From positions 558,001 to 622,000 of the forward strand of contig NZ_JAABOK010000002.1 in NCBI RefSeq assembly GCF_009928525.1: a stretch of 64,000 nt of DNA, in the 5' to 3' direction. A program made the translations under genes and the position numbers. Source of the stretch: Chitinophaga solisilvae (lineage in GTDB: Bacteria > Bacteroidota > Bacteroidia > Chitinophagales > Chitinophagaceae). Under the pieces are notes generated by a model that made no database searches, was not told the origin of the DNA, and worked only from the letters and a program-made list of their open reading frames with translations. Below are positions 44,891 to 54,100 of the stretch, piece after piece (positions within the stretch are counted from its first letter, which is position 1; each line of letters starts with the position of its first letter).

Positions 44891-47800
44891 ATGAAAAAAC
44901 GATTACGTATACCGGATAGCATCCGGGTGGCCGGCCTGTGCCTGCATATAGCGGTATGGTGGCTGTTTTGCTCACTGTCTGCACAGGCAGCACCCACAGA
45001 TATTTCCATTACCGGTAAGGTGACCGATGAGCAGGGCGCTGGTCTGCCCGGCGTCACCATTGCAGTTAAAGGTACTTCCAGAGGCGCTTCCACAAATGGA
45101 AACGGTACTTACCATATCACCGTGGCCGACAGAAATGCCGTACTGGTGTTTTCATTCGTAGGATATGTAAAACAGGAAATCACCGTTGGCGACCAGAAGG
45201 AAATTAATGTAAAACTGCAGACAGACAGCAAAGGGCTGGGAGAAGTGATAGTAGTCGGTTACGGTACGCAGAAGAAGGAATCCGTTACCGGCGCTATCTC
45301 CGGAGTAACCAGCAAAGAGCTGGAAAGGGTACATGCCTCTACCGTCAGCGCTACACTGGCCGGTAAAATACCCGGCGTTTCCTTCCGTATGCCCGATGGC
45401 CGCCCGGGCGCCAGCGCCACCATACAGATCCGTAACTTCGGCAATGCCCTCTATGTAATTGACGGGATCCAGAAAGATGCCGGCCAGTTCAATAATATTT
45501 CCCCCAACGATATTGAAAGTATCACCGTACTGAAAGACGCCTCTGCCGCTATTTACGGCGTGCGGGCAGCCAACGGGGTAGTCGTGGTTACCACCAAAAG
45601 AGGTAAACCGGGCAGCGGCAGCACCATTAACGTAGACGCCTATACGGGATGGCAGAACTGGTCCAGGTTCCCCAAAACCGTAAATGCCTACGAATGGATG
45701 CTGGGAAAGGCAGATGCGGAAATGAATGCGGAAGATCCCCGCACAGACATTACCAGGGCCGAACTGGAGAAATGGAAAGCCGGTACGGAGAAAGGTTATC
45801 AGAGTTTTGACTGGTACGATTTCATCATCAAAAAAAATGCTCCGCAACATTCTGTTAATGTAAACGCTACCGGCGGATCAGAAAATATCAACTACTACCT
45901 CTCCGTGACCCGCCTGGATCAAAAGTCAGTACTGGGAAGAGAATTTGATTTTAACCGTACCAATATCCAGAGTAATGTGGATGCCAGGATAGCCAAACGG
46001 CTGAAAGTAGGCGTGCAGATCAACGGCCGTATTGAAGAACGGGATAACCCCGGCGTACCCGGCGGAGATGATTACTGGGCGCCGCGCTTCGCGTTATTCC
46101 GCAACCGCCCCACAGAGCGGCCATATGCCAACGATAACCCGCTGTACCCGAATGACATCGGGCATAACACAGAAAACTGGGCGGTGCAGAGCAAGAAAAT
46201 TTCCGGTTACTGGACAGAAAACTGGAGAGTACTGCAAACCAATTTCAACGGAACCTATGAAACACCCATCAAAGGACTCACGCTGAAAGGTATGTATTCG
46301 TTTTACTATGCAGACAAGCTGATGAACGGGCACGAATATACGTATGATACCTACACCTATCATCCGGAAAACGATACCTATGTGAGAACAGGCGGAAGCT
46401 CCAACCCATGGAGGGAACGCGGAACGCACAAGGTACTGGAGAATGTGCTGCAGGGGCAGGTCAACTACAACAATACGTTCGGCAGGCATACCATAGGAGG
46501 TACTTTCGTTTCAGAAAGAATCAAACGCCGGGAGCTGGACGTATGGGTACACGCAGTACCCAAAAGCAACGAGCTGCCACTGATCCAGTTCTCAGATATG
46601 GATACCTATAACGATGCCGACTGGACAGAGGCAAGAGCCGGCTATATCGGCCGTTTCAACTACAGTTTCGGCGATAGGTATTTCCTGGAAATAGCCGGCC
46701 GTTACGATGGCTCCTGGAAATTTGCACCAGATAAAAGATGGGGCTTCTTCCCCTCTGTTTCCGCCGGATGGCGCTTAACAGAAGAACCCTTCTTTAAAAA
46801 ATGGCTGGGCGGCAACAGCATACTCACGGAATTAAAACTCCGCGGCTCTTACGGAGAGCTGGGTGACGACGACATCGGCATCGGCGCCTATGATTATTTA
46901 TCAGGCTATACCTACGGCACTTCTACCGTGATCCTGGATGGTACCGTCATCAGAGGCTCCCGCGATAAAGGAGTGCCGAATGACCGCCTGTCCTGGTTTG
47001 TCAGCAAAATTGCAGATATAGGCCTGGATTACCAGTTATGGAACGGTAAAGTATATGGTTCACTGGATTTCTTTAACCGCAAGCGTTCCGGCCTGCGTGG
47101 CAGGAAATACGATGTACTCGTGCCCGGTGAAATAGGATACGGGCTGCCGGATGAAAATGTCAACAGCGATGCGCAGAAAGGAGGCGAATTTTCTGCTGCC
47201 TATACCACGCAGATAGGTAAAGTGAATTTTGTAGCAGGTGGTAACGTCTCCTACTCCAGAAGCAGATTCCTGGAATCCTACAAACCTATATGGGGCAACT
47301 CCTGGGATCATTACCGGAACTCCATTGAAAACCGCTGGAATAATATCTACTGGGGTTATGAAGCTATCGGGCAGTTCCAGTCACAGGAAGAAATTAACAA
47401 GTACCCCGTTAATGTAGACGGGAAAGGAAATAAAACACTGCTCCCCGGAGATATCATCTATAAAGATATGAATGGCGATAATGTCATCGACGACAGAGAC
47501 ATGCGACCGATCGGTTACCAGACTACCGGTAACCCGACCGTGAACTTTGGCTTTAACCTCGGCGTGAGGTGGAACGGATTTGACTTTGCCGCCGATTTTT
47601 CGGGTGGTTCCATGTATTCCTACAATCAGAACTGGGAGATGAGATGGCCCTTTCAGAACGGTGGCAACCTGTTAAAACAGTTCTATGATGACCGCTGGCA
47701 CCGCGAAGATCCCTTTGATGTAAACAGCAAATGGATACCCGGTAAAAACCCGCCGTTACGCTTCAATAAGGGTGATCACAGTAACTATAACAAGCCTTCC

Positions 47801-48043
47801 ACTTTCTGGCTGCATAATGTGCACTATGTACGGTTACGCACCATGGAACTGGGATATTCCATTCCGCAGCATTTACTGGACAGGGTGAAGTTTAAGAAAG
47901 CCAGGATCTATATCAATACCTATAACCTGTTTTCCATCGATAATGTAAAAGACCTGGGAATAGAACCGGAGATAGCAGATGAAAACGGCCTGCAGTATCC
48001 GCAGAATAAACTGGTGAATGTTGGCGTAAATCTTACTTTCTAA
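44891..48043 (+). CDS. SusC-like TonB-dependent receptor
   Basis: 1050 aa. A signal peptide (about 1-36) is followed by a carboxypeptidase-regulatory-like domain with SITGKVTDEQGAGLPGVTI, the plug with the SusC motif GEVIVVGYGTQKKESVTGA, and a large barrel ending VNVGVNLTF. It is paired with the SusD gene 19 bases downstream. It should import the oligosaccharides produced by the arabinose-glycan enzymes upstream, with which it shares direction but is separated by a 74-bp gap. Confidence 0.96.
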   Translation: MKKRLRIPDSIRVAGLCLHIAVWWLFCSLSAQAAPTDISITGKVTDEQGAGLPGVTIAVKGTSRGASTNGNGTYHITVADRNAVLVFSFVGYVKQEITVGDQKEINVKLQTDSKGLGEVIVVGYGTQKKESVTGAISGVTSKELERVHASTVSATLAGKIPGVSFRMPDGRPGASATIQIRNFGNALYVIDGIQKDAGQFNNISPNDIESITVLKDASAAIYGVRAANGVVVVTTKRGKPGSGSTINVDAYTGWQNWSRFPKTVNAYEWMLGKADAEMNAEDPRTDITRAELEKWKAGTEKGYQSFDWYDFIIKKNAPQHSVNVNATGGSENINYYLSVTRLDQKSVLGREFDFNRTNIQSNVDARIAKRLKVGVQINGRIEERDNPGVPGGDDYWAPRFALFRNRPTERPYANDNPLYPNDIGHNTENWAVQSKKISGYWTENWRVLQTNFNGTYETPIKGLTLKGMYSFYYADKLMNGHEYTYDTYTYHPENDTYVRTGGSSNPWRERGTHKVLENVLQGQVNYNNTFGRHTIGGTFVSERIKRRELDVWVHAVPKSNELPLIQFSDMDTYNDADWTEARAGYIGRFNYSFGDRYFLEIAGRYDGSWKFAPDKRWGFFPSVSAGWRLTEEPFFKKWLGGNSILTELKLRGSYGELGDDDIGIGAYDYLSGYTYGTSTVILDGTVIRGSRDKGVPNDRLSWFVSKIADIGLDYQLWNGKVYGSLDFFNRKRSGLRGRKYDVLVPGEIGYGLPDENVNSDAQKGGEFSAAYTTQIGKVNFVAGGNVSYSRSRFLESYKPIWGNSWDHYRNSIENRWNNIYWGYEAIGQFQSQEEINKYPVNVDGKGNKTLLPGDIIYKDMNGDNVIDDRDMRPIGYQTTGNPTVNFGFNLGVRWNGFDFAADFSGGSMYSYNQNWEMRWPFQNGGNLLKQFYDDRWHREDPFDVNSKWIPGKNPPLRFNKGDHSNYNKPSTFWLHNVHYVRLRTMELGYSIPQHLLDRVKFKKARIYINTYNLFSIDNVKDLGIEPEIADENGLQYPQNKLVNVGVNLTF

Positions 48044-48062
48044 GTAATAAATAACACTCGTT

Positions 48063-50012
48063 ATGAAAAAGCACTGGTTATATATATGCCTGGTTATACT
48101 CGCTTGTAATGTGGGTTGTAACGATAAGGACTTCCTGAATGTAAAGCCTTCCGATGTGTTGCAGAACGATCAGCTCTGGAATGATGAAGGGCTGATTCTC
48201 TCTGTTCTGGCAGACCTTTACGACCGCTATCCGGATCGTCAGACTGATGTAAACAATTCTCCCATTCCTTCTATGGTTGTACAAACCATCGATAACTGGG
48301 GCGAGTTTGCGCGCTTCGATGAAGCCTTCGCCTCAGAGAACGGCCAGTACTGGCGGCATGGCGCCAGCGATTACCCTTATGTGTTTCCGGGTATGATTGT
48401 AAAGGGCGCCGGAGAAGTAACCTATTGGGACTATGCGTATATACGCGAACTGAATATCTTCATTGATAAATGCGGCACCTCCACCAAACTGAAGCAGGAA
48501 GTGAAAAACCGCTTCATTGCAGAAGCCAGATACCTGAGAGCGGTCGTATATTTTGAAGAAGTAAAAAGAGTAGGCGGCGTTCCCCTGATACTGCAGCCGA
48601 TGACCTACGACTACAAGGGCGATCCGGCATATCTGCAGCATGCGCGCGCAAAGGAATCAGAAATATATGATTTCGTTATCAGCGAAATGGATACCGTAAG
48701 AAAATACCTGCCTGCAGGCGCAGTCAGTAAAACCCGCGCCACGGCAGGCCTTGCGCTGGCAACAAAAACAAGGGCGGCTTTGTATGCCGGATCAATAGCC
48801 CGGCATGGCGTTACCACGCCGCAGGTATCTTTACCGGGTGGTGAAGCAGGTATACCGGTAGCCAAAGCCAATGACTATTATACCATTGCCCTGAATGCTG
48901 CGAAAGAGCTGATTAACAGCGGCAGTTACGCACTCTACAAAAAGAACGCAGATAACTTCACACAGAATTTCATCAGCCTGTTTATCGATAAAGGCGCTAA
49001 TCCGGAAGTGATCTTCGCCAAGGATTTTAAACTGCAGAGCGGAAGAGTACAGCCGTGGACGTTATGGAGCCAGCCCCGCTCCAATGCGGAAGAGCAGCAG
49101 GGTGGCCGGCTGAACCCGTCGCTGAACCTGGTGCAGTCATTCGAACTGCTGGACAACACCTTCGCGCCGTTAAATATCAATGCACCCGGCGGCGGATACG
49201 TATACTACAATGATCCGCTGGATCTGTTCGCAAACAGGGACCCTCGTTTAGCCGCCACCGTTATCTTGCCGGGATCTGAATTTAAAGATAAAAAGGTGGA
49301 TATATGGGCCGGTTATATCCGCAGGAACGGGGATATAGTTACGGGAGATAACTTCGGCGCCAAATCCCGGCTGGAGCCGAACGGGCCGGAAGTGCAGGTC
49401 GTGGGCTATGACGGGCCGGTGAATAATCTGGAGTTCAGTGCGCAGTCAGGTTTTATCATCCGGAAGTACATGGACCCTACTGTCGGTTCCGGGCGTATTG
49501 GTACGCAGAGTGAAGTATGGTGGATCCGCTACCGTTATGCCGAAGTACTGCTCAATGCGGCGGAAGCGGCTTTTGAGCTGGGACAGCGGGATGTGGCAGC
49601 AGGCTATATCAACCAGGTAAGGGAGAGGGCCGGGTTTAAAATCCCGCTTACAGCGGCAGATATGACTTTCGACCGTATCGTACATGAAAGGAAAGTAGAG
49701 CTGGCATTTGAAGGCCATGAATTCTGGGATATGAAACGCTGGCGGCTGGCGCATAAAGTCTGGAATGGCGTACGAACTGCGCTGACCACCAATCCCGGAA
49801 AAAGCGACGAACCCAGCACCCGTGTGTTTGCGTTGTGGCCTTACAAGGTATATGACCCCGGCAGCCCCAACAACGGCAAGTATATCTTTAAACAGGTGCT
49901 GCCAGGCGCGGTAACGTCAGCGCACGGCTTCCGGCTGGGCAATTACTACGCTGCCATCAATGATGATATCAGGAACAATAATCCGAAAATTGTGAAGAAT
50001 CCTAACCAGTAA
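48063..50012 (+). CDS. SusD-family outer-membrane lipoprotein
   Basis: 649 aa with a lipobox at Cys19 (NVGC). The SusD helical fold is shown by RFIAEARYLRAVVYFEEVKRVGG and the C-terminal block RIVHERKVELAFEGHEFWDMKRW with a final proline/glycine-rich tail. It covers the SusC gate and captures glycan. At 649 residues it is longer than the typical 500-550, which matches SusD proteins working with larger or branched glycans. Followed 11 bases later by the DUF3823 gene. Confidence 0.95.
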   Translation: MKKHWLYICLVILACNVGCNDKDFLNVKPSDVLQNDQLWNDEGLILSVLADLYDRYPDRQTDVNNSPIPSMVVQTIDNWGEFARFDEAFASENGQYWRHGASDYPYVFPGMIVKGAGEVTYWDYAYIRELNIFIDKCGTSTKLKQEVKNRFIAEARYLRAVVYFEEVKRVGGVPLILQPMTYDYKGDPAYLQHARAKESEIYDFVISEMDTVRKYLPAGAVSKTRATAGLALATKTRAALYAGSIARHGVTTPQVSLPGGEAGIPVAKANDYYTIALNAAKELINSGSYALYKKNADNFTQNFISLFIDKGANPEVIFAKDFKLQSGRVQPWTLWSQPRSNAEEQQGGRLNPSLNLVQSFELLDNTFAPLNINAPGGGYVYYNDPLDLFANRDPRLAATVILPGSEFKDKKVDIWAGYIRRNGDIVTGDNFGAKSRLEPNGPEVQVVGYDGPVNNLEFSAQSGFIIRKYMDPTVGSGRIGTQSEVWWIRYRYAEVLLNAAEAAFELGQRDVAAGYINQVRERAGFKIPLTAADMTFDRIVHERKVELAFEGHEFWDMKRWRLAHKVWNGVRTALTTNPGKSDEPSTRVFALWPYKVYDPGSPNNGKYIFKQVLPGAVTSAHGFRLGNYYAAINDDIRNNNPKIVKNPNQ

Positions 50013-50023
50013 AGCAATGTATT

Positions 50024-50725
50024 ATGAAAGCTAATATTCAGTATGCTATATTGATTGCCTGGGGCATATTATCTGTTTCCTGTAAGAAAGATAATTACAA
50101 AGCGCCATCCGGCGCATTCAGCGGACGGCTGGTATACCAGGGACAGCCGGTTAACGTCAGCTATAACGAGGTGTATTTTGAGCTATGGGAACCAGGGTGG
50201 GGGAAAAGTACGCCCATTGTGGTGAACGTTTCCCAGGATGGCTCTTTCTCGGCGCTGTTGTTCGATGCCTCCTATAAACTGGTAATTCCTGCAGCGCAGG
50301 GGCCATTCCGCTCCTTAACAGATAAAACCACCAACTCGGATACGATCCTGCTGCAGTTGTCAGGTAACCTCACGCGTGACATAGAGGTGTTGCCGTATTA
50401 CATGATCCGTCAGGCAAAGTTTACAGCAGCCGGCAGGAAGGTGACTGCTACTTTTGCTGCAGAGCAGATTATTAAGGATGCTGCCGCAAAAGACATTGAG
50501 CGGGTATCATTGTACATCTGTAAGACACAGTTCGTAGATGGACGTAACAGCGTGGCTACAAAAGATATGAGCGGAGCAGCAATAACAGATCCTGCGGGTA
50601 TCAGTCTGCAGGTAGATGTACCGGCACTGGTGCCGGAGCAGAAGACGGTTTTTGCGCGGGTAGGGCTGAAGATAGCCGGTGTGGAAGATATGATTTATTC
50701 GCCGGTGCAGGAGGTAGCGTTGTAA
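50024..50725 (+). CDS. DUF3823 lipoprotein, surface glycan-binding candidate
   Basis: 233 aa. Lipobox at Cys21 (SVSC). The N-terminal half contains SGAFSGRLVYQGQPVNV and DGSFSALLFDASYKLVIP, the DUF3823 signature, and a C-terminal immunoglobulin-like domain follows from about residue 125. DUF3823 proteins are encoded directly after SusC/SusD in many PULs and are expected to lie at the cell surface as accessory glycan-binding proteins, though direct binding is only shown for relatives. Last gene of the locus, ended by a strong terminator. Confidence 0.88.
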   Translation: MKANIQYAILIAWGILSVSCKKDNYKAPSGAFSGRLVYQGQPVNVSYNEVYFELWEPGWGKSTPIVVNVSQDGSFSALLFDASYKLVIPAAQGPFRSLTDKTTNSDTILLQLSGNLTRDIEVLPYYMIRQAKFTAAGRKVTATFAAEQIIKDAAAKDIERVSLYICKTQFVDGRNSVATKDMSGAAITDPAGISLQVDVPALVPEQKTVFARVGLKIAGVEDMIYSPVQEVAL

Positions 50726-50775
50726 AGGATGGGCCGGATATGACAGTATCCTTTTCCTGTGAAAAGTTTTAGAAT

Positions 50776-50806
50776 AAAAGGTTTCGATACAATCGAAACC
50801 TTTTTT
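50776..50806. terminator. Strong intrinsic terminator, probably bidirectional
   Basis: A 13-bp perfect stem (50776-50788 with 50792-50804), a 3-nt ACA loop and T-runs on both sides. It ends the arabinose-glycan locus. On the minus strand it also follows the possible small gene at 50807-51076, so it can serve both directions. Confidence 0.85.
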
Positions 50807-51076
50807 ATTTATATGTCGTTCAACGGCCGGGTAATTATTTCTTATCGCTTCCTGCTGTCTTCCCCTAACCCTGATTTTCAGCGGTTGTTTACCTTTTTCT
50901 ATCCTTTCCCGACTAATTAAACAGGGGGGAGCAACACCCGGATCCCCCGGGCAGGTAAAGGCATAAATGATTGCCGGCTGCAGGAATTGAGGATATACCC
51001 TGTTAATCCCCAGGTATTCGTTGATAACAAATCCACCTTCCTGCATTTCACCATCGGGATCCTGTTCAGATAGCAT
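50807..51076 (-). pseudogene. Possible small minus-strand gene, broken or extending antisense
   Basis: From the ATG at 51076 an open frame of 90 codons reads like real protein (MLSEQDPDGEMQEGG, then YPQFLQPAIIYAF, CPGDPGVAPP, RERIEKGKQPLKIRV). The frame does not stop before the bidirectional terminator at 50776-50806 but runs on antisense into the DUF3823 gene, to 50507. A stop in the +1 frame is present just before the terminator, so a late frameshift or a lost stop codon would explain it. The family is not recognised. The 443-bp intergenic region 50726-51168 otherwise holds the terminator and the 33-bp repeats. Confidence 0.35.
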
Positions 51077-51090
51077 ATTATTCCGGAGCA

Positions 51091-51156
51091 AGCCGAAAAT
51101 CCGTGAAAGAGTAGGCGCCCGTTAGCCGAAAAGGGAAATATGAGTAGGCGCCCCAA
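51091..51156 (+). repeat. Two imperfect 33-bp tandem units
   Basis: Units begin with AGCCGAAAA (51091 and 51124) and end with GAGTAGGCGCCC (51109-51120 and 51142-51153). They end 12 bases before the start codon of the 613-aa gene, in what would be its 5' leader, so they could be regulatory or simply a slipped duplication. Confidence 0.65.
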
Positions 51157-51168
51157 ACACCAATTGTT

Positions 51169-53010
51169 ATGAACTACGTTTTTAAAGGAAAGTTATGCGG
51201 TATCTTGTGTAATGATGATTGCAGAGAGCCATTGGCAGGAGTCAAAGTAAGGCTGTACCGCACCGATAACAGGGAAGCACTCGCTGTAATGGCAGTCGCA
51301 GATACCAGCCAGACTTTTCACCAGGTAAGTGAAGAAGCCGTTAATGTAAAAAGTAAACTGCTCCTGGCAGAAACCACCGCTGATGAAAATGGTGAATTTG
51401 TTTTTAATCTCGGAGAAAAAGAAAATTACAAAGGAGAAGCATTTGATATTGACTTCTACTGCGGAACCGGCTTTGGTAAACCGGTACCGCCGAAGAAAAT
51501 AACGAACTTCCAGTTTCACCTGACAACCTTGCAGCCACAATGGCGGGAAAGGAATGCAGCCAACCAGGGAGATTATTTCTTTGGCTGGGAATATTGTATC
51601 GCATCCAAGTGGTGGTGCCAGATTCTGAAGATGCTGGACCGCTGGGTGATCTGCGGAAAAGTAGTGGATTGCCAGACCGGCAAACCACTGAATGGCCTGC
51701 GCGTTTTTGCGTATGATGTAGACCTCATCCAGGATGACCCTCTGGGCAGCGATTTTACAGATGCATCCGGTCATTTCAGAATTGTTTACTCCTCCGCTGA
51801 TTTCTCCAAAACACTGTTAAGCTGGCTGAATGTAGAATGGCCTGCAGGACCGGATCTGTATTTCCGCGTGGAATCAGGTTCCGGCAGTGTACTGCTGGCA
51901 GAACCGCGGAGCATGGGGCATACGAGTGCCCGCACAAATGCACACAACTGTTTCTGTGTAAAACTCTGTGTTCCCGACGGCGAAATTTATACGGCTGATG
52001 ATCCATTGTTCACCCGTTTCGGTGCATACAAAATCAGTGGAGATATTAATGCCGGCGGTCTTACTGCCATTAACCGCTCCTTTGCCAGCGGTATTGGCTT
52101 TGGTTTTTACGGTTCGGTGAAACTGGTAGGCTATGCTACCAAGAAAGTGCCGACAGATACTACCAGGCCCCTGTTTTACCGATTCACCTATTCGTATGAC
52201 GGCGCTACCTGGAATCCTGTAACACTGGCGCAAACAGATCAGCGAAGACTGGTGGTAGGATTGCGCAGAATTATCTGGAATGGCGTGCTGGCAGATCAGG
52301 ATATTGTGATTGATCCGAATCAGCCGGCCTCCGTACCCGATAGCATTCCGCCGGATGGCGCACCCGGCGATATTCCGGATCATGTATTGCATCAGGATGC
52401 CAATGGCTGGGTAAGAGTAGATCAGCGCGGAATAGATAACGGCTTTATCGGCCCTTTGTTGTGGGTAAATACCAACGTGCTTGTTCCCGGTGGAAATGCT
52501 GAAACGCCGGGAGATGCGCCAGGCAATGCTCCGGCCAGCCCTAAGAACGGCAGACGCGTATTCTTCGCTTATCAGACAACCGATGATCCTGCTAACCCTG
52601 CCTCTCCGCATTTCAGAGAGCAGGCCACCAAAGGAGTGATCTATATCAATAACTGGGAAGAAGTAAGGCTGTTACAACTCGATGAACTCAGTACCGGTTT
52701 AAGCGGCTGTACGCCTATTACTACCCATGCGCATGTACGTTATACTGCAGACCATGAACTGATAGCTGAGTGGGCATTGGGTATTGCCAGTGCTGCTGTC
52801 CCCGGAGGCATCACCATTACCGGTGCTTCAGGTACTGTACCGCGTGGTGTAAATAATGTGATTGACTTTGCTACACCTGGTACGGTTACTCCCGCCTTCA
52901 GCACCTGGCCGTCCTGCGCCTACAAGCTCACACTGGTTTCCCGGCGGAAGCTCACCAACGGCGAATTAAATGATGATACCAATGGCAGAGAGATTATTTT
53001 CTGCAAATAA
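51169..53010 (+). CDS. 613-aa transthyretin-like domain protein of unknown function
   Basis: 613 aa, family not recognised. No signal peptide or membrane segment is visible. Two carboxypeptidase-regulatory/transthyretin-like domains can be seen: one at the N-terminus (CREPLAGVKVRLYRTDNREA, then TADENGEFVFNLGE) and one around residues 162-240 (ICGKVVDCQTGKPLNGLRVFA and DASGHFRIVYSS). A middle section has an extended proline/glycine and aspartate-rich linker (PDSIPPDGAPGDIPDH), and a C-terminal beta domain follows. Several cysteines cluster near residues 155-162 and 266-271 (NCFCVKLC). Without a signal it would be cytoplasmic or exported by an unknown route. Transcribed alone, ended by its own terminator, and preceding the two leader peptides. 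Confidence 0.75.
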   Translation: MNYVFKGKLCGILCNDDCREPLAGVKVRLYRTDNREALAVMAVADTSQTFHQVSEEAVNVKSKLLLAETTADENGEFVFNLGEKENYKGEAFDIDFYCGTGFGKPVPPKKITNFQFHLTTLQPQWRERNAANQGDYFFGWEYCIASKWWCQILKMLDRWVICGKVVDCQTGKPLNGLRVFAYDVDLIQDDPLGSDFTDASGHFRIVYSSADFSKTLLSWLNVEWPAGPDLYFRVESGSGSVLLAEPRSMGHTSARTNAHNCFCVKLCVPDGEIYTADDPLFTRFGAYKISGDINAGGLTAINRSFASGIGFGFYGSVKLVGYATKKVPTDTTRPLFYRFTYSYDGATWNPVTLAQTDQRRLVVGLRRIIWNGVLADQDIVIDPNQPASVPDSIPPDGAPGDIPDHVLHQDANGWVRVDQRGIDNGFIGPLLWVNTNVLVPGGNAETPGDAPGNAPASPKNGRRVFFAYQTTDDPANPASPHFREQATKGVIYINNWEEVRLLQLDELSTGLSGCTPITTHAHVRYTADHELIAEWALGIASAAVPGGITITGASGTVPRGVNNVIDFATPGTVTPAFSTWPSCAYKLTLVSRRKLTNGELNDDTNGREIIFCK

Positions 53011-53024
53011 TATTGTATTAAATG

Positions 53025-53066
53025 ATAACAGGGCGTTTCTGCATTTATGCGGAAACGCCCTGTTAT
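53025..53066 (+). terminator. Terminator after the 613-aa gene
   Basis: An 18-bp stem (53025-53042 with 53049-53066) with one G·T pair and a 6-nt loop starts 15 bases after the stop. A second weaker hairpin around 53114-53140 is also present. Confidence 0.8.
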
Positions 53067-53354
53067 TGTTATTGTCATAACAGCGATACTCCTGCTGTTA
53101 AAACTATCCGGTCATCTTTTTTACATCATGGAAAGATGATTTTTATGGAACGCTATAAACAGCATATCCCCGCATGATTTTTTCATTGATCTTCATGGGT
53201 AGTATCTCATCAAATGTTGTACAGTAGCAAATTGTGGGAGAATGTGATGAAGCAAATTTTCATGTTATTTATTTATTAAGTAAATAGAACTAAAAGTTGG
53301 AAAGTTTTCTATCTTACAAAAAATATTTTGCACCTGTAATATGTTGCTTAATAA

Positions 53355-53600
53355 AAGGGTGAACAATATTTTGATAACTATTATTATTTACGCAAAAATC
53401 AACATGCCAACTTTACAGATAACGGATTGCCGGAAGCTATAGAAAACCAGATAGATTATCCTTCATTATTTTCCTTTCAGGACGTGATTTACGGATACAG
53501 TATTGCACCTGCAGCCACAGAAAATGGCGGCATGGCGATGAGACATTTAAAATGCCTTTCAGGCGTTCTGTTGCCCGATACATCCGCTACCAGATGGTGA
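53355..53600 (+). other. Start-less open frame, possible gene remnant
   Basis: An 81-codon stretch (GEQYFDNYYYLRKNQ, then LPEAIENQIDYPSLFSFQDVI, YSIAPAATENGG) has a protein-like composition but begins after a stop at 53352 and has no usable start; the first in-frame ATG is near 53532. It lies in the 736-bp gap 53011-53746 upstream of the leader peptides. No other support for coding was seen in that gap, which is otherwise AT-rich with small hairpins. Confidence 0.25.
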
Positions 53601-53746
53601 GCATATCAATAAACTAAAGCATTTTTCTGGAAAAATAGCCGGAGACGGTTGCAAACGATCCCGGCAACAGAAGGCTCCCTGTAAAAGGCTCTCCGACGAT
53701 ATCCCGGAGCAGGTGGGTATCAGATAATAAACTCAATTTCACCATT

Positions 53747-53947
53747 ATGAAAAAAATAACACTGAAAAACTTAGATGCTTCAGGCATTCAACCACTGTCT
53801 GTAGAAAATATGAGGACTATCACCGGCGGAAAAAGAGGATGTGATCCTTTCCTCGAATGGACATGCATGGATGGTAGCTGCATTTCCGTAATACTGGTAA
53901 ACGACGGCAAAAAAGATTGTCCGGACGGCGATGATGAAACGCTGTAA
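53747..53947 (+). CDS. Double-glycine leader peptide with LDLa-like core (copy 1)
   Basis: 66 aa. Residues 1-28 are a leader ending ENMRTITGG, matching Bacteroidota double-glycine natural-product leaders processed by peptidase-containing ABC transporters. The 38-residue core (29-66) has four cysteines: Cys32, Cys40, Cys45 and Cys58 (spacing x7, x4, x12). The DGSCI block and NDGKKDCPDGDDE match an LDL-receptor class A repeat, keeping the calcium ligands (Asp53, Asp57, Asp63, Glu64) but lacking cysteines 4 and 6. Most likely a secreted, calcium-binding disulfide miniprotein. No maturation enzyme or transporter gene lies nearby. A lanthipeptide-type modification cannot be excluded but there are no lan genes in the window. 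Confidence 0.8.
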   Translation: MKKITLKNLDASGIQPLSVENMRTITGGKRGCDPFLEWTCMDGSCISVILVNDGKKDCPDGDDETL

Positions 53948-54002
53948 TTGACGATCCTGTAAATTCACGCAGTTAGAAATGCTCCGGTATACATCATAAA
54001 GT

Positions 54003-54020
54003 CCGGCGTATGCCGGTTTT
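54003..54020 (+). terminator. Short hairpin with T-run after peptide copy 1
   Basis: CCGGC (54003-54007) and GCCGG (54012-54016) with a 4-nt loop, then TTTT. A second hairpin, AGCAGTATG at 54037-54045 with CATACTGCT at 54061-54069, follows before copy 2. Both suggest the two peptides have separate transcripts or attenuated read-through. Confidence 0.5.
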
Positions 54021-54100
54021 ATCTCAAAATATTAGAAGCAGTATGACCGGCAGCATATTCCATACTGCTAATATCTTTTCTTTCTTTCAATTTCACCATT

